NCBI RefSeq assembly: GCF_022179325.1
Contig: NZ_BPQQ01000022.1
Span: 1 to 64,000, forward strand
Length of the DNA: 64,000 bases
Direction: 5' to 3'
Source of the DNA: Methylobacterium isbiliense
GTDB lineage: Bacteria; Pseudomonadota; Alphaproteobacteria; Rhizobiales; Beijerinckiaceae
The translations under genes were made by a program, and so were the position numbers. This document shows, one piece after another, positions 55,030 to 64,000 of this stretch; the first letter of the stretch is position 1; each line of letters starts with the position of its first letter. The notes below the pieces were generated by a model that did no database searches, was not told the DNA's origin, and saw only the letters and a program-made list of their open reading frames with translations.

Positions 55030-55428
55030 GCCCTCCGGCCTGACGCCGATGCCGGTTCGCAGGCGGCCAAGAGGCAGCCATGAAGGCGAGAGCAGAACCC
55101 TGAGGCAGGACCGCCCGGAACAATTTTGCCGGGCAGGCTCGCGGCAGAATTACGCAGGGGTAGGACGCCGCATCGTCAGATCTCGCGCCGGACGCCAAGC
55201 AGTCCCGGCGACCGGGCGCGGCCCCGCGCCGGATCTGGTCCTGTCTGAGTTTCCGGACAGAATCTCGCTTCTATTCCGAAATGTCGGAACGGCCTCGGCC
55301 GGGCGCTGCACTAAGCCCTTGCACTTCCACGTGGCTTCTCTAAGCCATGGTGTGGCACGCGCCGTGCTCATGGCCCGGCGACAGACCAGCCCCGCGCCGC
55401 CGCGAGAGGGCTACCAGGGAGGACCAGA
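55030..55428 (+). promoter_or_regulatory. Upstream region of the pyruvate dehydrogenase operon
   Basis: This 400-bp gap should contain the aceE promoter. An inverted repeat TTCCGA-AATG-TCGGAA (55274-55289) lies about 140 bp before the start and could be an operator. A TTGCAC box occurs at about 55319-55324, but a convincing -10 is not visible. Confidence 0.35.
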
Positions 55429-58098
55429 GTGGAACGCAGCCGCGAACTCGACCAGCGCGATCCCGATCCCGTGGAGACCCGGGAGTGGCTCGACTCCCTC
55501 GACGGCGTGCTCGACGTGGAGGGGCCCGAACGGGCGCACTTCCTGATCGGGCAGGTGATCGAGGAGGCCCGCAAGAAGGGCGCGCCCGTCCCCTACTCGG
55601 CCAACACCGCCTACCTGAACACGATCCCGGTCGACAAGCAGGACCCCCACCCCGGCGACCGGGCGATCGAGCACCGCATCCGCTCCGCCATCCGCTGGAA
55701 CGCCATCGCGATCATCCTGCGGGCCAACAAGGACTCCTCCGAACTCGGCGGCCACATCGCCAGCTTCCAGTCGGCTGCGACCCTGTACGACACCGGCTTC
55801 ATGCATTTCTGGCACGGGGCCAACGACAGCCACGGCGGCGACCTGATCTACGTCCAGGGCCATTCCTCGCCAGGGATCTACGCCCGCGCCTTCCTCGAAG
55901 GGCGGCTCACCGAGGAGCAGCTCCTGTCCTTCCGCCAGGAGGTCGGGGGCAAGGGCCTCTCCTCCTATCCGCATCCCTGGCTGATGCCGGATTTCTGGCA
56001 GTTCCCCACCGTCTCGATGGGCCTCGGGCCGCTGATGGCGATCTACCAGGCCCGCTACCTGCGCTACCTCCATCACCGCGGGCTGGCCAACACCGACGGC
56101 CGCAAGGTCTGGGCCTTCATGGGCGACGGCGAGATGGACGAGCCCGAGTCCCTCGGCGCCATCGCGCTTGCGGCGCGCGAGAAGCTCGACAACCTCGTCT
56201 TCGTCATCAACTGCAACCTGCAGCGCCTCGACGGGCCGGTGCGCGGCAACGGCAAGATCGTGCAGGAGCTGGAGGCCAACTTCCGCGGCGCCGGCTGGAA
56301 CGTCATCAAGGTGCTGTGGGGCTCCGGCTGGGATCAGCTGCTCACCCGCGACACCTCCGGCATGCTGGCACGCCTGATGACCGAGTGCGTCGACGGCGAG
56401 TACCAGGACTTCAAGTCCAAGAACGGCGCCTACATCCGCGAGCATTTCTTCGGCCGCTACCCCGAGACCGCCGCGCTGGTGGCCGACTGGAGCGACGACG
56501 ACATCTGGCGCCTCACCCGCGGCGGCCACGACCCGAGCAAGGTCTACGCGGCCTACAGCGCGGCCGTGAAGCATAAGGGCCAGCCCACCCTCATCCTCGC
56601 CAAGACCGTGAAGGGCTACGGCATGGGCGAGGCCGGCGAGGGCCAGAACATCACCCACCAGCAGAAGAAGATGGGTGAGGCGGTCCTCAAGCAGTTCCGG
56701 GACCGCTTCCAGATCGACCTCACCGACGAGCAGGTCGGCGAGATCCCGTTCATCCGCTTCCCCGAGGGAAGCCCCGAGCACCGCTACCTGATGGCCCGGC
56801 GCGAGGCGCTGGGCGGTCCCCTGCCGGCGCGCCGGCAAAAGGCGCAGGCGCTCCAGGTGCCGCCGCTGGAGGCCTTCGACGCGCAGCTCAAGGAGACTGC
56901 GGGCCGCGAGATCTCCACCACCATGGCCTTCGTGCGGGTGCTGAACACGCTCCTGCGCGACAAGAGCATCGGCAACCGCATCGTGCCGATCGTGCCCGAC
57001 GAGAGCCGCACCTTCGGCATGGAGGGCATGTTCCGCCAGTTCGGCATCTTCAGCCAGGTCGGCCAGCTCTACCGGCCGGAGGATGCCAACCAGCTGATGT
57101 ACTACCGCGAGGACGAGAAGGGCCAGATGCTCCAGGAGGGCATCAACGAGGCCGGCGCCATGTCCTCGTGGATCGCGGCGGCGACCTCCTACTCGCATTC
57201 CGACGCGCCGACGATCCCGTTCTACATCTACTACTCGATGTTCGGCTTCCAGCGCATCGGCGACCTCGCCTGGGCGGCGGGCGACATGCGGGCGCGGGGC
57301 TTCCTGATCGGCGGCACCGCCGGGCGCACCACCCTCAACGGCGAGGGGCTCCAGCACGAGGACGGGCACAGCCACCTGGTCTCGGCCACGATCCCGAACT
57401 GCATCTCCTACGACCCGACCTTCTCGTACGAGGTCGCGGTGATCGTGCAGGACGGCCTGCGGCGGATGTATGCCGAGCAGGAGGACGTGTTCTACTACAT
57501 CACCGTGATGAACGAGAATTACGCCCATCCGGGCATGCCGGAGGGGGCGCGGGAGGGCATCCTCAAGGGCATGTACCTGTTCCGCGAGGGCCAGGGCAAA
57601 GGCCCGCGGGTGCAACTCCTCGGCTCGGGCACCATCCTGCGCGAGGTGATCGCGGGGGCCGAACTCCTGAAGACGGATTTCGGCATCGTCGCGGACATCT
57701 GGTCCTGCCCGAGCTTCACGGAGCTGAAGCGCGAGGCGATGGCGGTGGAGCGCTGGAACATGCTGCACCCGACCGAGCCGCAGCGGACCTCCTACGTCGA
57801 GACCTGCCTGTCGGGCCGCTCCGGCCCGGTGATCGCCGCCACCGACTACATGCGGCTCTTCGCCGACCAGATCCGCCCCTACGTGCCGGGCCGCTACAAG
57901 GTGCTGGGCACGGACGGGTTCGGGCGCTCGGACTACCGGGTGCGCCTGCGCGACTTCTTCGAGGTCGACCGGCACTGGGTGGCGGTGGCGGCCCTCAAGA
58001 GCCTCGCCGAGGAAGGACAGGTCCCGGCCGCCAAGGTCGCCGAGGCGATCGCCAAGTACGGCCTCGATCCGCAGAAGCCCGCACCCTGGACGGTGTGA
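55429..58098 (+). CDS. aceE: Pyruvate dehydrogenase E1 component, homodimeric type
   Basis: This 889-aa thiamine-diphosphate enzyme decarboxylates pyruvate and reductively acetylates E2. The cofactor motif GDGEMDEPES (about residues 228-237) with the following asparagine in NCNLQRLDGPVRGNGKIVQE, the NSHGGDLIY region and the C-terminal GTDGFGRSDYRVRLRDFFE are those of the AceE family. Many alphaproteobacteria instead use the alpha/beta E1 pair. Start is GTG at 55429 with GGGAGG upstream. It heads the aceE-aceF-lpd operon. Confidence 0.95.
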   Translation: MERSRELDQRDPDPVETREWLDSLDGVLDVEGPERAHFLIGQVIEEARKKGAPVPYSANTAYLNTIPVDKQDPHPGDRAIEHRIRSAIRWNAIAIILRANKDSSELGGHIASFQSAATLYDTGFMHFWHGANDSHGGDLIYVQGHSSPGIYARAFLEGRLTEEQLLSFRQEVGGKGLSSYPHPWLMPDFWQFPTVSMGLGPLMAIYQARYLRYLHHRGLANTDGRKVWAFMGDGEMDEPESLGAIALAAREKLDNLVFVINCNLQRLDGPVRGNGKIVQELEANFRGAGWNVIKVLWGSGWDQLLTRDTSGMLARLMTECVDGEYQDFKSKNGAYIREHFFGRYPETAALVADWSDDDIWRLTRGGHDPSKVYAAYSAAVKHKGQPTLILAKTVKGYGMGEAGEGQNITHQQKKMGEAVLKQFRDRFQIDLTDEQVGEIPFIRFPEGSPEHRYLMARREALGGPLPARRQKAQALQVPPLEAFDAQLKETAGREISTTMAFVRVLNTLLRDKSIGNRIVPIVPDESRTFGMEGMFRQFGIFSQVGQLYRPEDANQLMYYREDEKGQMLQEGINEAGAMSSWIAAATSYSHSDAPTIPFYIYYSMFGFQRIGDLAWAAGDMRARGFLIGGTAGRTTLNGEGLQHEDGHSHLVSATIPNCISYDPTFSYEVAVIVQDGLRRMYAEQEDVFYYITVMNENYAHPGMPEGAREGILKGMYLFREGQGKGPRVQLLGSGTILREVIAGAELLKTDFGIVADIWSCPSFTELKREAMAVERWNMLHPTEPQRTSYVETCLSGRSGPVIAATDYMRLFADQIRPYVPGRYKVLGTDGFGRSDYRVRLRDFFEVDRHWVAVAALKSLAEEGQVPAAKVAEAIAKYGLDPQKPAPWTV

Positions 58099-58150
58099 CC
58101 CGACGCGGGCCCCTGCTCCCGTCCGGGACAGGGGGCCCGCCACGCAAGCT

Positions 58151-58194
58151 CCATCGAGCCAGCATCCATCGAGCCAGCATCCGTCAAGCCAAGC
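58151..58194. repeat. 15-bp tandem repeat in the aceE-aceF spacer
   Basis: CCATCGAGCCAGCAT occurs at 58151-58165 and 58166-58180, and a diverged third copy follows (CCGTCAAGCCAAGC). The 121-bp spacer also holds a GGGCCCCTG/CAGGGGGCCC hairpin (about 58109-58135). Confidence 0.7.
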
Positions 58195-58219
58195 GACGTG
58201 ACGTAACGGGAGAGGCGCC

Positions 58220-59512
58220 GTGGCGACCGAGGTCAAGATTCCGGATATCGGGGATTTCAAGGACATCCCGATCATCGAAGTGCACGTGAAGGTGGGCGAC
58301 ACGATCGGGCCGGACGATCCGCTCGTCTCGCTCGAATCCGACAAGGCCACCATGGAGGTGCCCTCCCCTGCGGCCGGCGTGGTCGAGCAGGTGCTGATCA
58401 AGATCGGCGACAAGGTGAGCGAGGGCAGCCCGATCCTGCTGCTCAAGGGCGAGGGTGGTGCCGCGGCCGAGACTAAATCCGAGCCGAAGGGCAACGGGGC
58501 CGCGACCGCGGCCGACACCGCCGCGCTGATGCCGAAGCAGGAGCTCGCCCCGGCCCCGGCCGCGGCGCCCGCCGCCTCCGCCATCCCCGACTTCTCGCAG
58601 GTCCATGCCAGCCCGGCGGTGCGCCGCCTCGCGCGCGAACTCGGCATCGACCTCAACGCCGTGAAGGGCACCGGCGAGAAGGGCCGGATCACCAAGGAGG
58701 ACGTGAAGGGCCACCTCACCCGCGCGGCGGCCCCGGCCCCGGCCCCGGGCGGCGCCGTGATGACGTCGGGCGGCATGGGCATCCCGGAGATCCCGGCCGT
58801 CGACTTCTCGAAGTTCGGCCCCATCGAGACCAAGCCGCTCGCGCGGATCAAGAAGATCTCGGGGCCGCACCTGCACCGGGCTTGGCTCAACGTGCCCCTC
58901 GTCACCCATCAGGACGAGGCCGACATCACCGAGACCGACGCCTACCGCAAGGAACTCGACACCCAGGGCAAGGAGAAGGGCTACCGCGTCACGCTGCTGG
59001 CCTTCCTGATCAAGGCCTCGGTCTCGGCCCTGCGGGCGCACCCGGAGTTCAACTCGTCCCTGTCGCCCGACAAGGAGGCCTTGATCCTCAAGCGCTACTA
59101 CAACATCGGCGTCGCGGTCGACACGCCGGACGGGCTCGTCGTGCCGGTGGTCAAGGACGCCGACCGCAAGGGCATTACCGAGATCAGCCAGGAACTCGGC
59201 GCGCTCTCCAAGAAGGCCCGCGACGGCAAGCTCGGCAGCGGCGACATGCAGGGGGCGACCTTCACCATCTCGTCGCTCGGCGGCATCGGCGGCACCGCCT
59301 TCACGCCGCTCGTCAACGCCCCCGAGGTGGCGATCCTGGGCGTGGTGCGCTCGAAGATGGCGCCCGTCTGGGACGGGTCGGAGTTCAAGCCCCGCCTGAT
59401 GCTGCCGCTCTCGGTCTCCTACGACCACCGGGTCATCGACGGGGCGCTCGCCGCCCGCTTCACCCACCATCTCGCCCACGTCCTCGAGGACGTGCGGCGG
59501 CTCGTGATCTGA
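58220..59512 (+). CDS. aceF: Dihydrolipoamide acetyltransferase (E2 of pyruvate dehydrogenase)
   Basis: This 430-aa protein has one lipoyl domain with the lysine in LESDKATMEVPS (about residue 43). An Ala/Pro linker follows, then a peripheral-subunit-binding domain (ASPAVRRLARELGIDLNAV, KGTGEKGRITKEDV, about 132-165) and the acetyltransferase core ending SVSYDHRVIDGALAARF, with the catalytic His and Asp. It passes the acetyl group from E1 to CoA. Start is GTG at 58220 with GGGAGAGGCGCC upstream. Having one lipoyl domain instead of three is common outside enterobacteria. Confidence 0.95.
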   Translation: MATEVKIPDIGDFKDIPIIEVHVKVGDTIGPDDPLVSLESDKATMEVPSPAAGVVEQVLIKIGDKVSEGSPILLLKGEGGAAAETKSEPKGNGAATAADTAALMPKQELAPAPAAAPAASAIPDFSQVHASPAVRRLARELGIDLNAVKGTGEKGRITKEDVKGHLTRAAAPAPAPGGAVMTSGGMGIPEIPAVDFSKFGPIETKPLARIKKISGPHLHRAWLNVPLVTHQDEADITETDAYRKELDTQGKEKGYRVTLLAFLIKASVSALRAHPEFNSSLSPDKEALILKRYYNIGVAVDTPDGLVVPVVKDADRKGITEISQELGALSKKARDGKLGSGDMQGATFTISSLGGIGGTAFTPLVNAPEVAILGVVRSKMAPVWDGSEFKPRLMLPLSVSYDHRVIDGALAARFTHHLAHVLEDVRRLVI

Positions 59513-59525
59513 GGAGGCGACAGCG

Positions 59526-61364
59526 ATGAGCCAGAACGAGGTCCGCCTCCCCGACATCGGGGACTTCAAGGACGTGCCGATCATCGAGGTCGTCGTGAAG
59601 CCCGGCGACCAGATCGGGATCGACGACACGCTGATCGTGCTCGAATCCGACAAGGCGACGATGGACGTGCCCTCGCCCGTGGCCGGCACGGTGGCGGAGG
59701 TGAAGGTGAAGCCCGGCGACAAGGTGAGCCAGGGCGACCTGATCCTCCTGCTCTCCGGTGCCGCTGCCGGCACCGGCGCGGCCAAGCCCCAGGTCGCCGA
59801 GACGGCCGCCCCCAAGGCCGCCCCGGCGGCTGGCGGTCACGCCCCCGGCGAGGGGCAGGCCGGCTACGGCTCGTCCGCCGCGGCCGGGGGCAACGGCGCG
59901 GCGCCCGCCGCACCGGCCCCGAGGGCCGCCGCCCCGGTCTCCGGCGAGGAGATGCGCGCCGAGGTGCTGGTGCTCGGCGCCGGCCCCGGCGGCTACACGG
60001 CGGCCTTCCGGGCGGCCGATCTCGGCAAGAAGGTCGTGCTGGTCGAGCGCTGGGCCTCGCTCGGCGGGGTGTGCCTCAACGTCGGCTGCATCCCCTCGAA
60101 GGCGCTGCTGCACGCCGCCAAGGTGATCGACGAGAGCCACGCCATGGCCTCGCACGGCATCAGCTTCGCGGCGCCCTCCATCGACATCGACAAGCTGCGC
60201 GGGTGGAAGGACGGGGTCGTCAAGAAGCTCACCGGCGGCCTCGGGGGCTTGGCCAAGCAGCGCAAGGTGACGGTCGTCACCGGCACCGCCCGCTTCGTCA
60301 GCCCGCACCAGATCGCGGTCGAGCACGAGGGCAGGACGCGCATCATCGGCTTCGAGCAGGCGATCATCGCGGCGGGCTCGGAGCCGGTGCGGATGCCGTT
60401 CATCCCGCACGACGACCCGCGGGTGATCGACTCCACGGGGGCGCTCGAACTCGACGGCATCCCCAAGCGCCTGCTCGTCATCGGCGGCGGCATCATCGGG
60501 CTCGAGATGGCCACCGTCTACCACGCGCTCGGCGCCAAGGTGACGATCGTCGAACTGATGGACCAGATCATCCCGGGCGCCGACAAGGACATCGTCACGC
60601 CGCTAATGAAGCGGATCTCCAAGCAGTACGAGGCGATCCACCTCAAGGCCAAGGTCACGGCCGTGGAGGCGCTGCCCGAGGGGCTGAAGGTGACGTTCGA
60701 GGGCGGCTCGGCGCCGGCCAGCGACACCTTCGACAAGATCCTGGTCTCGGTGGGCCGGCGGCCGAACGGCAAGCTGATCGGGGCCGAGGCGGCGGGCGTG
60801 GCCGTGGACGAGCGGGGCTTCATCCCGGTCGACCGGCAGATGCGCACCAACGTGCCGCACATCTTCGCCATCGGCGACGTGGTGGGCCAGCCGATGCTCG
60901 CCCACAAGGCGACGCACGAGGGCAAGGTGGCGGCCGAGACGGCGGCGGGGAAGAATTCCTTCTTCGACGCCAAGGTGATCCCGTCGGTGGCCTACACGGA
61001 TCCGGAGGTGGCCTGGGTGGGGCTCACCGAGAACGAGGCCAAGGCCAAGGGCCTCAAGGTCGGCAAGGGCGTGTTTCCGTGGGCGGCGAGCGGTCGCTCG
61101 CTGGCGCTCGGCCGTGACGAGGGCCTGACCAAGGTGCTGCTCGACGAGACCACGGACCGCATCCTCGGCTGCGGCATCGTCGGCCCCTCGGCGGGCGACC
61201 TGATCGCGGAGGCGGCGCTCGCCATCGAGATGGGGGCGGATGCGAGCGACATCGGGCTCACCATCCATCCGCACCCGACCCTGTCGGAGACCGTCGGCAT
61301 GGCGGCGGAGGCCTTCGAGGGCACGATCACCGACCTCTACATGCCCAAGCGCGCCGCGCACTGA
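59526..61364 (+). CDS. lpdA: Dihydrolipoyl dehydrogenase with N-terminal lipoyl domain (E3)
   Basis: This 612-aa protein has an N-terminal lipoyl domain (LESDKATMDVPS, lysine about residue 43), an Ala/Gly/Pro linker to about 140, then the flavoprotein. FAD motif is VLGAGPGGYTAAFRAADLG, redox disulfide GGVCLNVGCIPSK, NAD motif GGGIIGLEMATVYHALGA, and C-terminal His/Glu HPHPTLSE. It reoxidises the lipoyl groups of E2. Fused lipoyl-E3 is found in PDH operons of several proteobacteria. It follows aceF after 13 bp; AGGAGGCGACAGCG is upstream. Confidence 0.95.
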   Translation: MSQNEVRLPDIGDFKDVPIIEVVVKPGDQIGIDDTLIVLESDKATMDVPSPVAGTVAEVKVKPGDKVSQGDLILLLSGAAAGTGAAKPQVAETAAPKAAPAAGGHAPGEGQAGYGSSAAAGGNGAAPAAPAPRAAAPVSGEEMRAEVLVLGAGPGGYTAAFRAADLGKKVVLVERWASLGGVCLNVGCIPSKALLHAAKVIDESHAMASHGISFAAPSIDIDKLRGWKDGVVKKLTGGLGGLAKQRKVTVVTGTARFVSPHQIAVEHEGRTRIIGFEQAIIAAGSEPVRMPFIPHDDPRVIDSTGALELDGIPKRLLVIGGGIIGLEMATVYHALGAKVTIVELMDQIIPGADKDIVTPLMKRISKQYEAIHLKAKVTAVEALPEGLKVTFEGGSAPASDTFDKILVSVGRRPNGKLIGAEAAGVAVDERGFIPVDRQMRTNVPHIFAIGDVVGQPMLAHKATHEGKVAAETAAGKNSFFDAKVIPSVAYTDPEVAWVGLTENEAKAKGLKVGKGVFPWAASGRSLALGRDEGLTKVLLDETTDRILGCGIVGPSAGDLIAEAALAIEMGADASDIGLTIHPHPTLSETVGMAAEAFEGTITDLYMPKRAAH

Positions 61365-61373
61365 GAGGGAAGC

Positions 61374-61405
61374 GGGCTCCCCCGTCCTGCGGGACGGGGG
61401 AGCCC
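61374..61405 (+). terminator. Terminator of the pyruvate dehydrogenase operon
   Basis: A 14-bp perfect stem (61374-61387 with 61392-61405), loop TGCG, followed by TTATGG, starts 9 bp after the lpd stop. It also lies near the end of the convergent mucR gene and may serve both. Confidence 0.7.
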
Positions 61406-61477
61406 TTATGGTCCGTCACGCCCCGCCGACGGCGGGATGGCCGCACCGGGTGCTGCGGCGCGTGGCCGATGGCGGCG

Positions 61478-61915
61478 TCAGGGCTTGCGGCGGCCGCGGT
61501 TCTTGCGCTGCTGGCCGAGGCCGATGCTCTTGGCCAGTTCGGAGCGCTGCGCGGCATAGTTGGCCGCCACCATCGGGTAGTCGGGGGGGAGCCCCCACTT
61601 CTGGCGGTACTGGTCCGGGGTGAGGCCTCGGGTGGTGAGGTGTCGCTTGAGGGACTTGTAGGGCTTGCCGTCTTCCAGGCTGATGATGTGATCGGGGGTC
61701 ACGGTCTTCTTGATCGGCACCGGCGGCACCGGCTTCTCCGGCTCGGGCGGAGGCGGCGAGACCAGGGCTCCCAGGGTTCCGTGGACCGCCGAGAGCAGCC
61801 CGGGCAGCTCCGCAATCGGCACGGAGTTCTTCGAGACGTAGGCCGACACGATGTCGGCCGTCAGCGTGACGAGATCGCCCGCGTCCTCGTCGTGACCTTC
61901 CACCTCTGCCATCAT
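61478..61915 (-). CDS. MucR/Ros family transcriptional regulator (second copy)
   Basis: This 145-aa paralogue of the protein at 29203-29640 shares TLTADIVSAYVSKNSVPIAE, YKSLKRHLTTRGLTPDQYRQ and KWGLPPDYPMVAANYAAQRS. Again three of the four zinc ligands of Ros are missing (both Cys and the second His), so it should bind DNA without zinc as Ml-type proteins do. The tail KNRGRRKP is basic. ATG at 61915 or 61912. It converges on the PDH operon. Confidence 0.85.
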   Translation of the reverse strand: MMAEVEGHDEDAGDLVTLTADIVSAYVSKNSVPIAELPGLLSAVHGTLGALVSPPPPEPEKPVPPVPIKKTVTPDHIISLEDGKPYKSLKRHLTTRGLTPDQYRQKWGLPPDYPMVAANYAAQRSELAKSIGLGQQRKNRGRRKP

Positions 61916-62632
61916 TCAGGTTCCATTTCGTGAGAGTTGCCGATGCCGGGCCACTCCCGCGCATGGTTCCACGGTCGGCCCTTGCTTCTTCGTTGGGCGC
62001 ATCTTGGAGTGAGCCGAAGCACGTCTCCGCCGAGCGCGTCAGACGTGTTGAACGTTTAGGTGGCGGCTCGCAAGGTGGTGGAAGCAAAAAGCTTCGTGAA
62101 GATACGTAGTTCTTGTGGATGCGTTGCTCGCGACATCTCGAAACAGAAGACCTACGGTTGTGCTGGTTGGCGAGATTGTGAGGAAAATTGTAATTGATTC
62201 ATGTCAGATTGTGTCGAGGGCGTAAATTTGATCGGGCTATGTCTTCGTCCGGCGGCCAGGGCGGAATGTTGCTGCGATCGATGCAACCCGGGCCGGTGAC
62301 ACGGCGGCTTCGCTCGCGCGATGCGTCCCATCTACTGAAACGAGAAATTGCAAGGACCGCCCGCAGGGTCGAGGCCGAGACGATGGGCGCGACAAGATCG
62401 GCTGCCGCCGGGCGTCGATCGGGTCGAGGATTGCGGCTATGCTGCGCGTCTTGCAGGACAGATGGCGCTTTGGTGGTCCGATTGTCGAGTCGCAACACGG
62501 AGAAAGCCGTGGAGATGCTGACGGCATCGATCGCGAAGAGCTTGGGAGCCGGTCGCACCCGCCGTCATCCGTTCGGCCCGCTGCGGCGTTTCCGTCTGCA
62601 GGAGAGCACGGCGCACTGACGAGGCCGTGACC
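61916..62632. other. Divergent region between mucR and the MgtC-like gene
   Basis: About 720 bp. The stretch 62040-62240 is AT-rich for this genome and probably promoter DNA for mucR and a long leader of the MgtC-like gene. Frames here lack protein-like features. I see no RNA gene. Confidence 0.45.
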
Positions 62633-63109
62633 ATGACCATCCCGGACGAGACCAGTTTCGGCATCGCCGACCTGATGCTGCGCCTCGGCGCAGCGACGCT
62701 CTGCGGCCTCATGATCGGCTTCGAGCGGGAGGTTCGCGGCAAGGATGCGGGCCTGCGCACACACGCCCTGGTGGCGCTGAGTTCCGCGGTGATCACCGTG
62801 TCGGCGCTCAGCCTCTACGCGGCGGTGCGGGCGGACGGCGGCGACGCCGATCCGCTGCGGGTCATCCAGGGCCTCGCGCAGGCGATCGGCTTCATCGCCG
62901 CCGGGGCGATCATCGTGATGCGCGGGGACGTGCGCAACCTGACCACCGCGGCGAGCGTCTGGCTCTCCGCCGCCCTGGGCATCGCGGCGGGCGCGGCGCA
63001 GTACCGGCTCGTCGCCGCCGCCCTCGTCCTCGCCTTCGCGGTGCTGATCCTGGTGGGTCTCCTCAAGCGCCACATCCTGCCCGACAAGCACCGCTCGGAC
63101 GACGATTGA
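62633..63109 (+). CDS. MgtC/SapB family membrane protein
   Basis: This protein of about 158 aa has four or five membrane spans. It has LRLGAATLCGLMIGFEREVR then GKDAGLRTHALVALSSAVIT (about residues 17-56) and LAQAIGFIAAGAIIVMRGDV then RNLTTAASVWLSAALGIAAG (about 80-119), all MgtC signature blocks with conserved charged residues in the membrane. The cytoplasmic C-terminal domain of virulence MgtC is absent. MgtC proteins affect survival in low Mg2+ or acid and modulate F-type ATPase. ATG at 62633 is preferred over GTG at 62627. Confidence 0.85.
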   Translation: MTIPDETSFGIADLMLRLGAATLCGLMIGFEREVRGKDAGLRTHALVALSSAVITVSALSLYAAVRADGGDADPLRVIQGLAQAIGFIAAGAIIVMRGDVRNLTTAASVWLSAALGIAAGAAQYRLVAAALVLAFAVLILVGLLKRHILPDKHRSDDD

Positions 63110-63130
63110 GCCGCTGACCGGACCAGGAGC

Positions 63131-64000
63131 TCAGACGTGGTCGAAGTCGATCACCACCCGCTCGGTGGTGGGCTTGGCCTGGCAGGTGAGCACGAAGCCG
63201 GCCTCGATCTCCCAGGGTTCGAGGGAGTAGTTCACCTCCATCTCGACCGCGCCCTCCGCGACCTTGGCCCGGCAGGTGCAGCACATGCCGCCCCGGCAGG
63301 AATACGGCAGGTCGAGCCCGGCCCGGATCGCGGCGTCGAGCACCGTCTCGCCCGCCGCCACCGGCACCTCCGCGGCAATGCCGTCGGTGATCACGGTGGC
63401 GCGCGCGGCGGGCGCGTCCGCGGGCGCGACGGGGCGCGGCGCCCGCGCCCGGCCCTCGCCCGCCGGCGTGAAGCGCTCGACATGGATGCGCTGCTCCGGC
63501 AGGCCGGCCTCGCGCAACGCGCCCGACACCGCCTCGAGCATGTCGGCGGGGCCGCACACGAAGGCGTGGTCGACCCGCTCCGCCGGCACGATGGTGCGCA
63601 GGAACAGGGCGGCCTTCGCCCCGTCGAGGCGCCCGTTGAGGGCGTCGATGTCCTGCGTCTCGCGCGAGAGGACGTGGAACACGCTCAGCCGGTCGAGGAA
63701 GCGATCCTTCAGGTCCTCCAGCGCCTCGCGGAACAGGATCGAGCCCGTGGAGCGGTTGCCGTAGAACAGGAAGAAGCGGCTGTGCGGCTCGCGGGCGAGC
63801 ATCGTGCGGATGATCGACAGGATCGGGGTGATGCCCGAACCCGCCGCGAAGGCCGCGTAGGTGTGCGCGGCCTCCGGCTGCGGCGCGAGGCCGAAGCGGC
63901 CCATCGGCGGCATCACGTCGATCTCGTCGCCGGTCGCCAGCGTGCCGGTGGCGAAGCCGGAGAACAGGCCGCCCTCGACCCGCTTGACCGCGATGCGCAG
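63131..64000 (-). CDS. paaE: Phenylacetyl-CoA oxygenase reductase-like ferredoxin reductase, 5' end missing
   Basis: At least 289 codons are present; the start lies beyond the window. The visible part has the FAD/NAD reductase domain (HTYAAFAAGSGITPILSIIR, FFLFYGNRSTGSILFREALE, HAFVCGPADMLEAV). A C-terminal plant-type 2Fe-2S domain follows, with CRGGMCCTC and a later FVLTCQA cysteine. The segment EVNYSLEPWEIEAGFVLTCQ is typical of PaaE/PaaK, which passes electrons from NADPH to the PaaABCD oxygenase in aerobic phenylacetate breakdown. Other class IA oxygenase reductases are alternatives. Confidence 0.82.
   Translation of the reverse strand: MRIAVKRVEGGLFSGFATGTLATGDEIDVMPPMGRFGLAPQPEAAHTYAAFAAGSGITPILSIIRTMLAREPHSRFFLFYGNRSTGSILFREALEDLKDRFLDRLSVFHVLSRETQDIDALNGRLDGAKAALFLRTIVPAERVDHAFVCGPADMLEAVSGALREAGLPEQRIHVERFTPAGEGRARAPRPVAPADAPAARATVITDGIAAEVPVAAGETVLDAAIRAGLDLPYSCRGGMCCTCRAKVAEGAVEMEVNYSLEPWEIEAGFVLTCQAKPTTERVVIDFDHV

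Noticed and set aside
55411-58905. A 1164-codon open frame opposite aceE and aceF
   Set aside because: It is shadow of the same kind; the plus strand carries clear AceE and AceF motifs.

Overview
The window is high-GC alphaproteobacterial chromosome, almost certainly Methylobacterium or Methylorubrum. The strongest evidence is a complete serine-cycle cluster on the minus strand in the order sga-hprA-mtdA-fch-mtkA-mtkB-ppc-mclA (10165 down to 128), the arrangement known from Methylobacterium extorquens. This cluster carries one-carbon units from methylene-tetrahydrofolate into C3/C4 acids. Its spacers are packed with perfect palindromes.

From 10.6 to 31 kb the DNA is ordinary chromosome with housekeeping and envelope genes: an ATP12-type F1 assembly factor, a HAD phosphatase, an RluC/RluD-type pseudouridine synthase, an orphan ParA, RarA, a PmtA-like methyltransferase, DnaJ and DnaK, YqgE, a DsbD-like periplasmic protein, a Prx5 peroxiredoxin, a PAS protein, glutathione peroxidase and a MucR/Ros regulator. 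Between them lie small or unnamed genes, including a GG-leader peptide (27367-27609), a degenerate endolysin, and a convincing mmgR/alpha-r8-type small RNA with promoter and terminator (31432-31560).

At 32640 a tRNA-Pro(GGG) gene marks the left end of an integrated element. Its 3' 47 bp are repeated exactly at 51433-51479, next to a tyrosine integrase, which defines an element of about 18.8 kb. It encodes an integrase, an AlpA-type DNA-binding protein, an AAA replication ATPase followed by iteron-like repeats, several small phage proteins, an M41-like peptidase, a possible small terminase, tail-assembly chaperones with a programmed -1 frameshift, and a 1104-aa tape measure protein. No large terminase, portal, capsid, sheath or lysis genes are visible. 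It also carries low-GC cargo: a PIN-domain nuclease paired with an unknown 248-aa protein, and a lone 165-aa unknown. A decayed relative of one of its genes lies just outside the left end.

Right of the element are small membrane and secreted proteins, then the pyruvate dehydrogenase operon aceE-aceF-lpd (55429-61364) with a strong terminator, a second MucR paralogue, an MgtC family protein, and the 3' part of a PaaE-type ferredoxin reductase cut by the window edge.

Functions were assigned by reading protein motifs and comparing with remembered family members. No database search was run.
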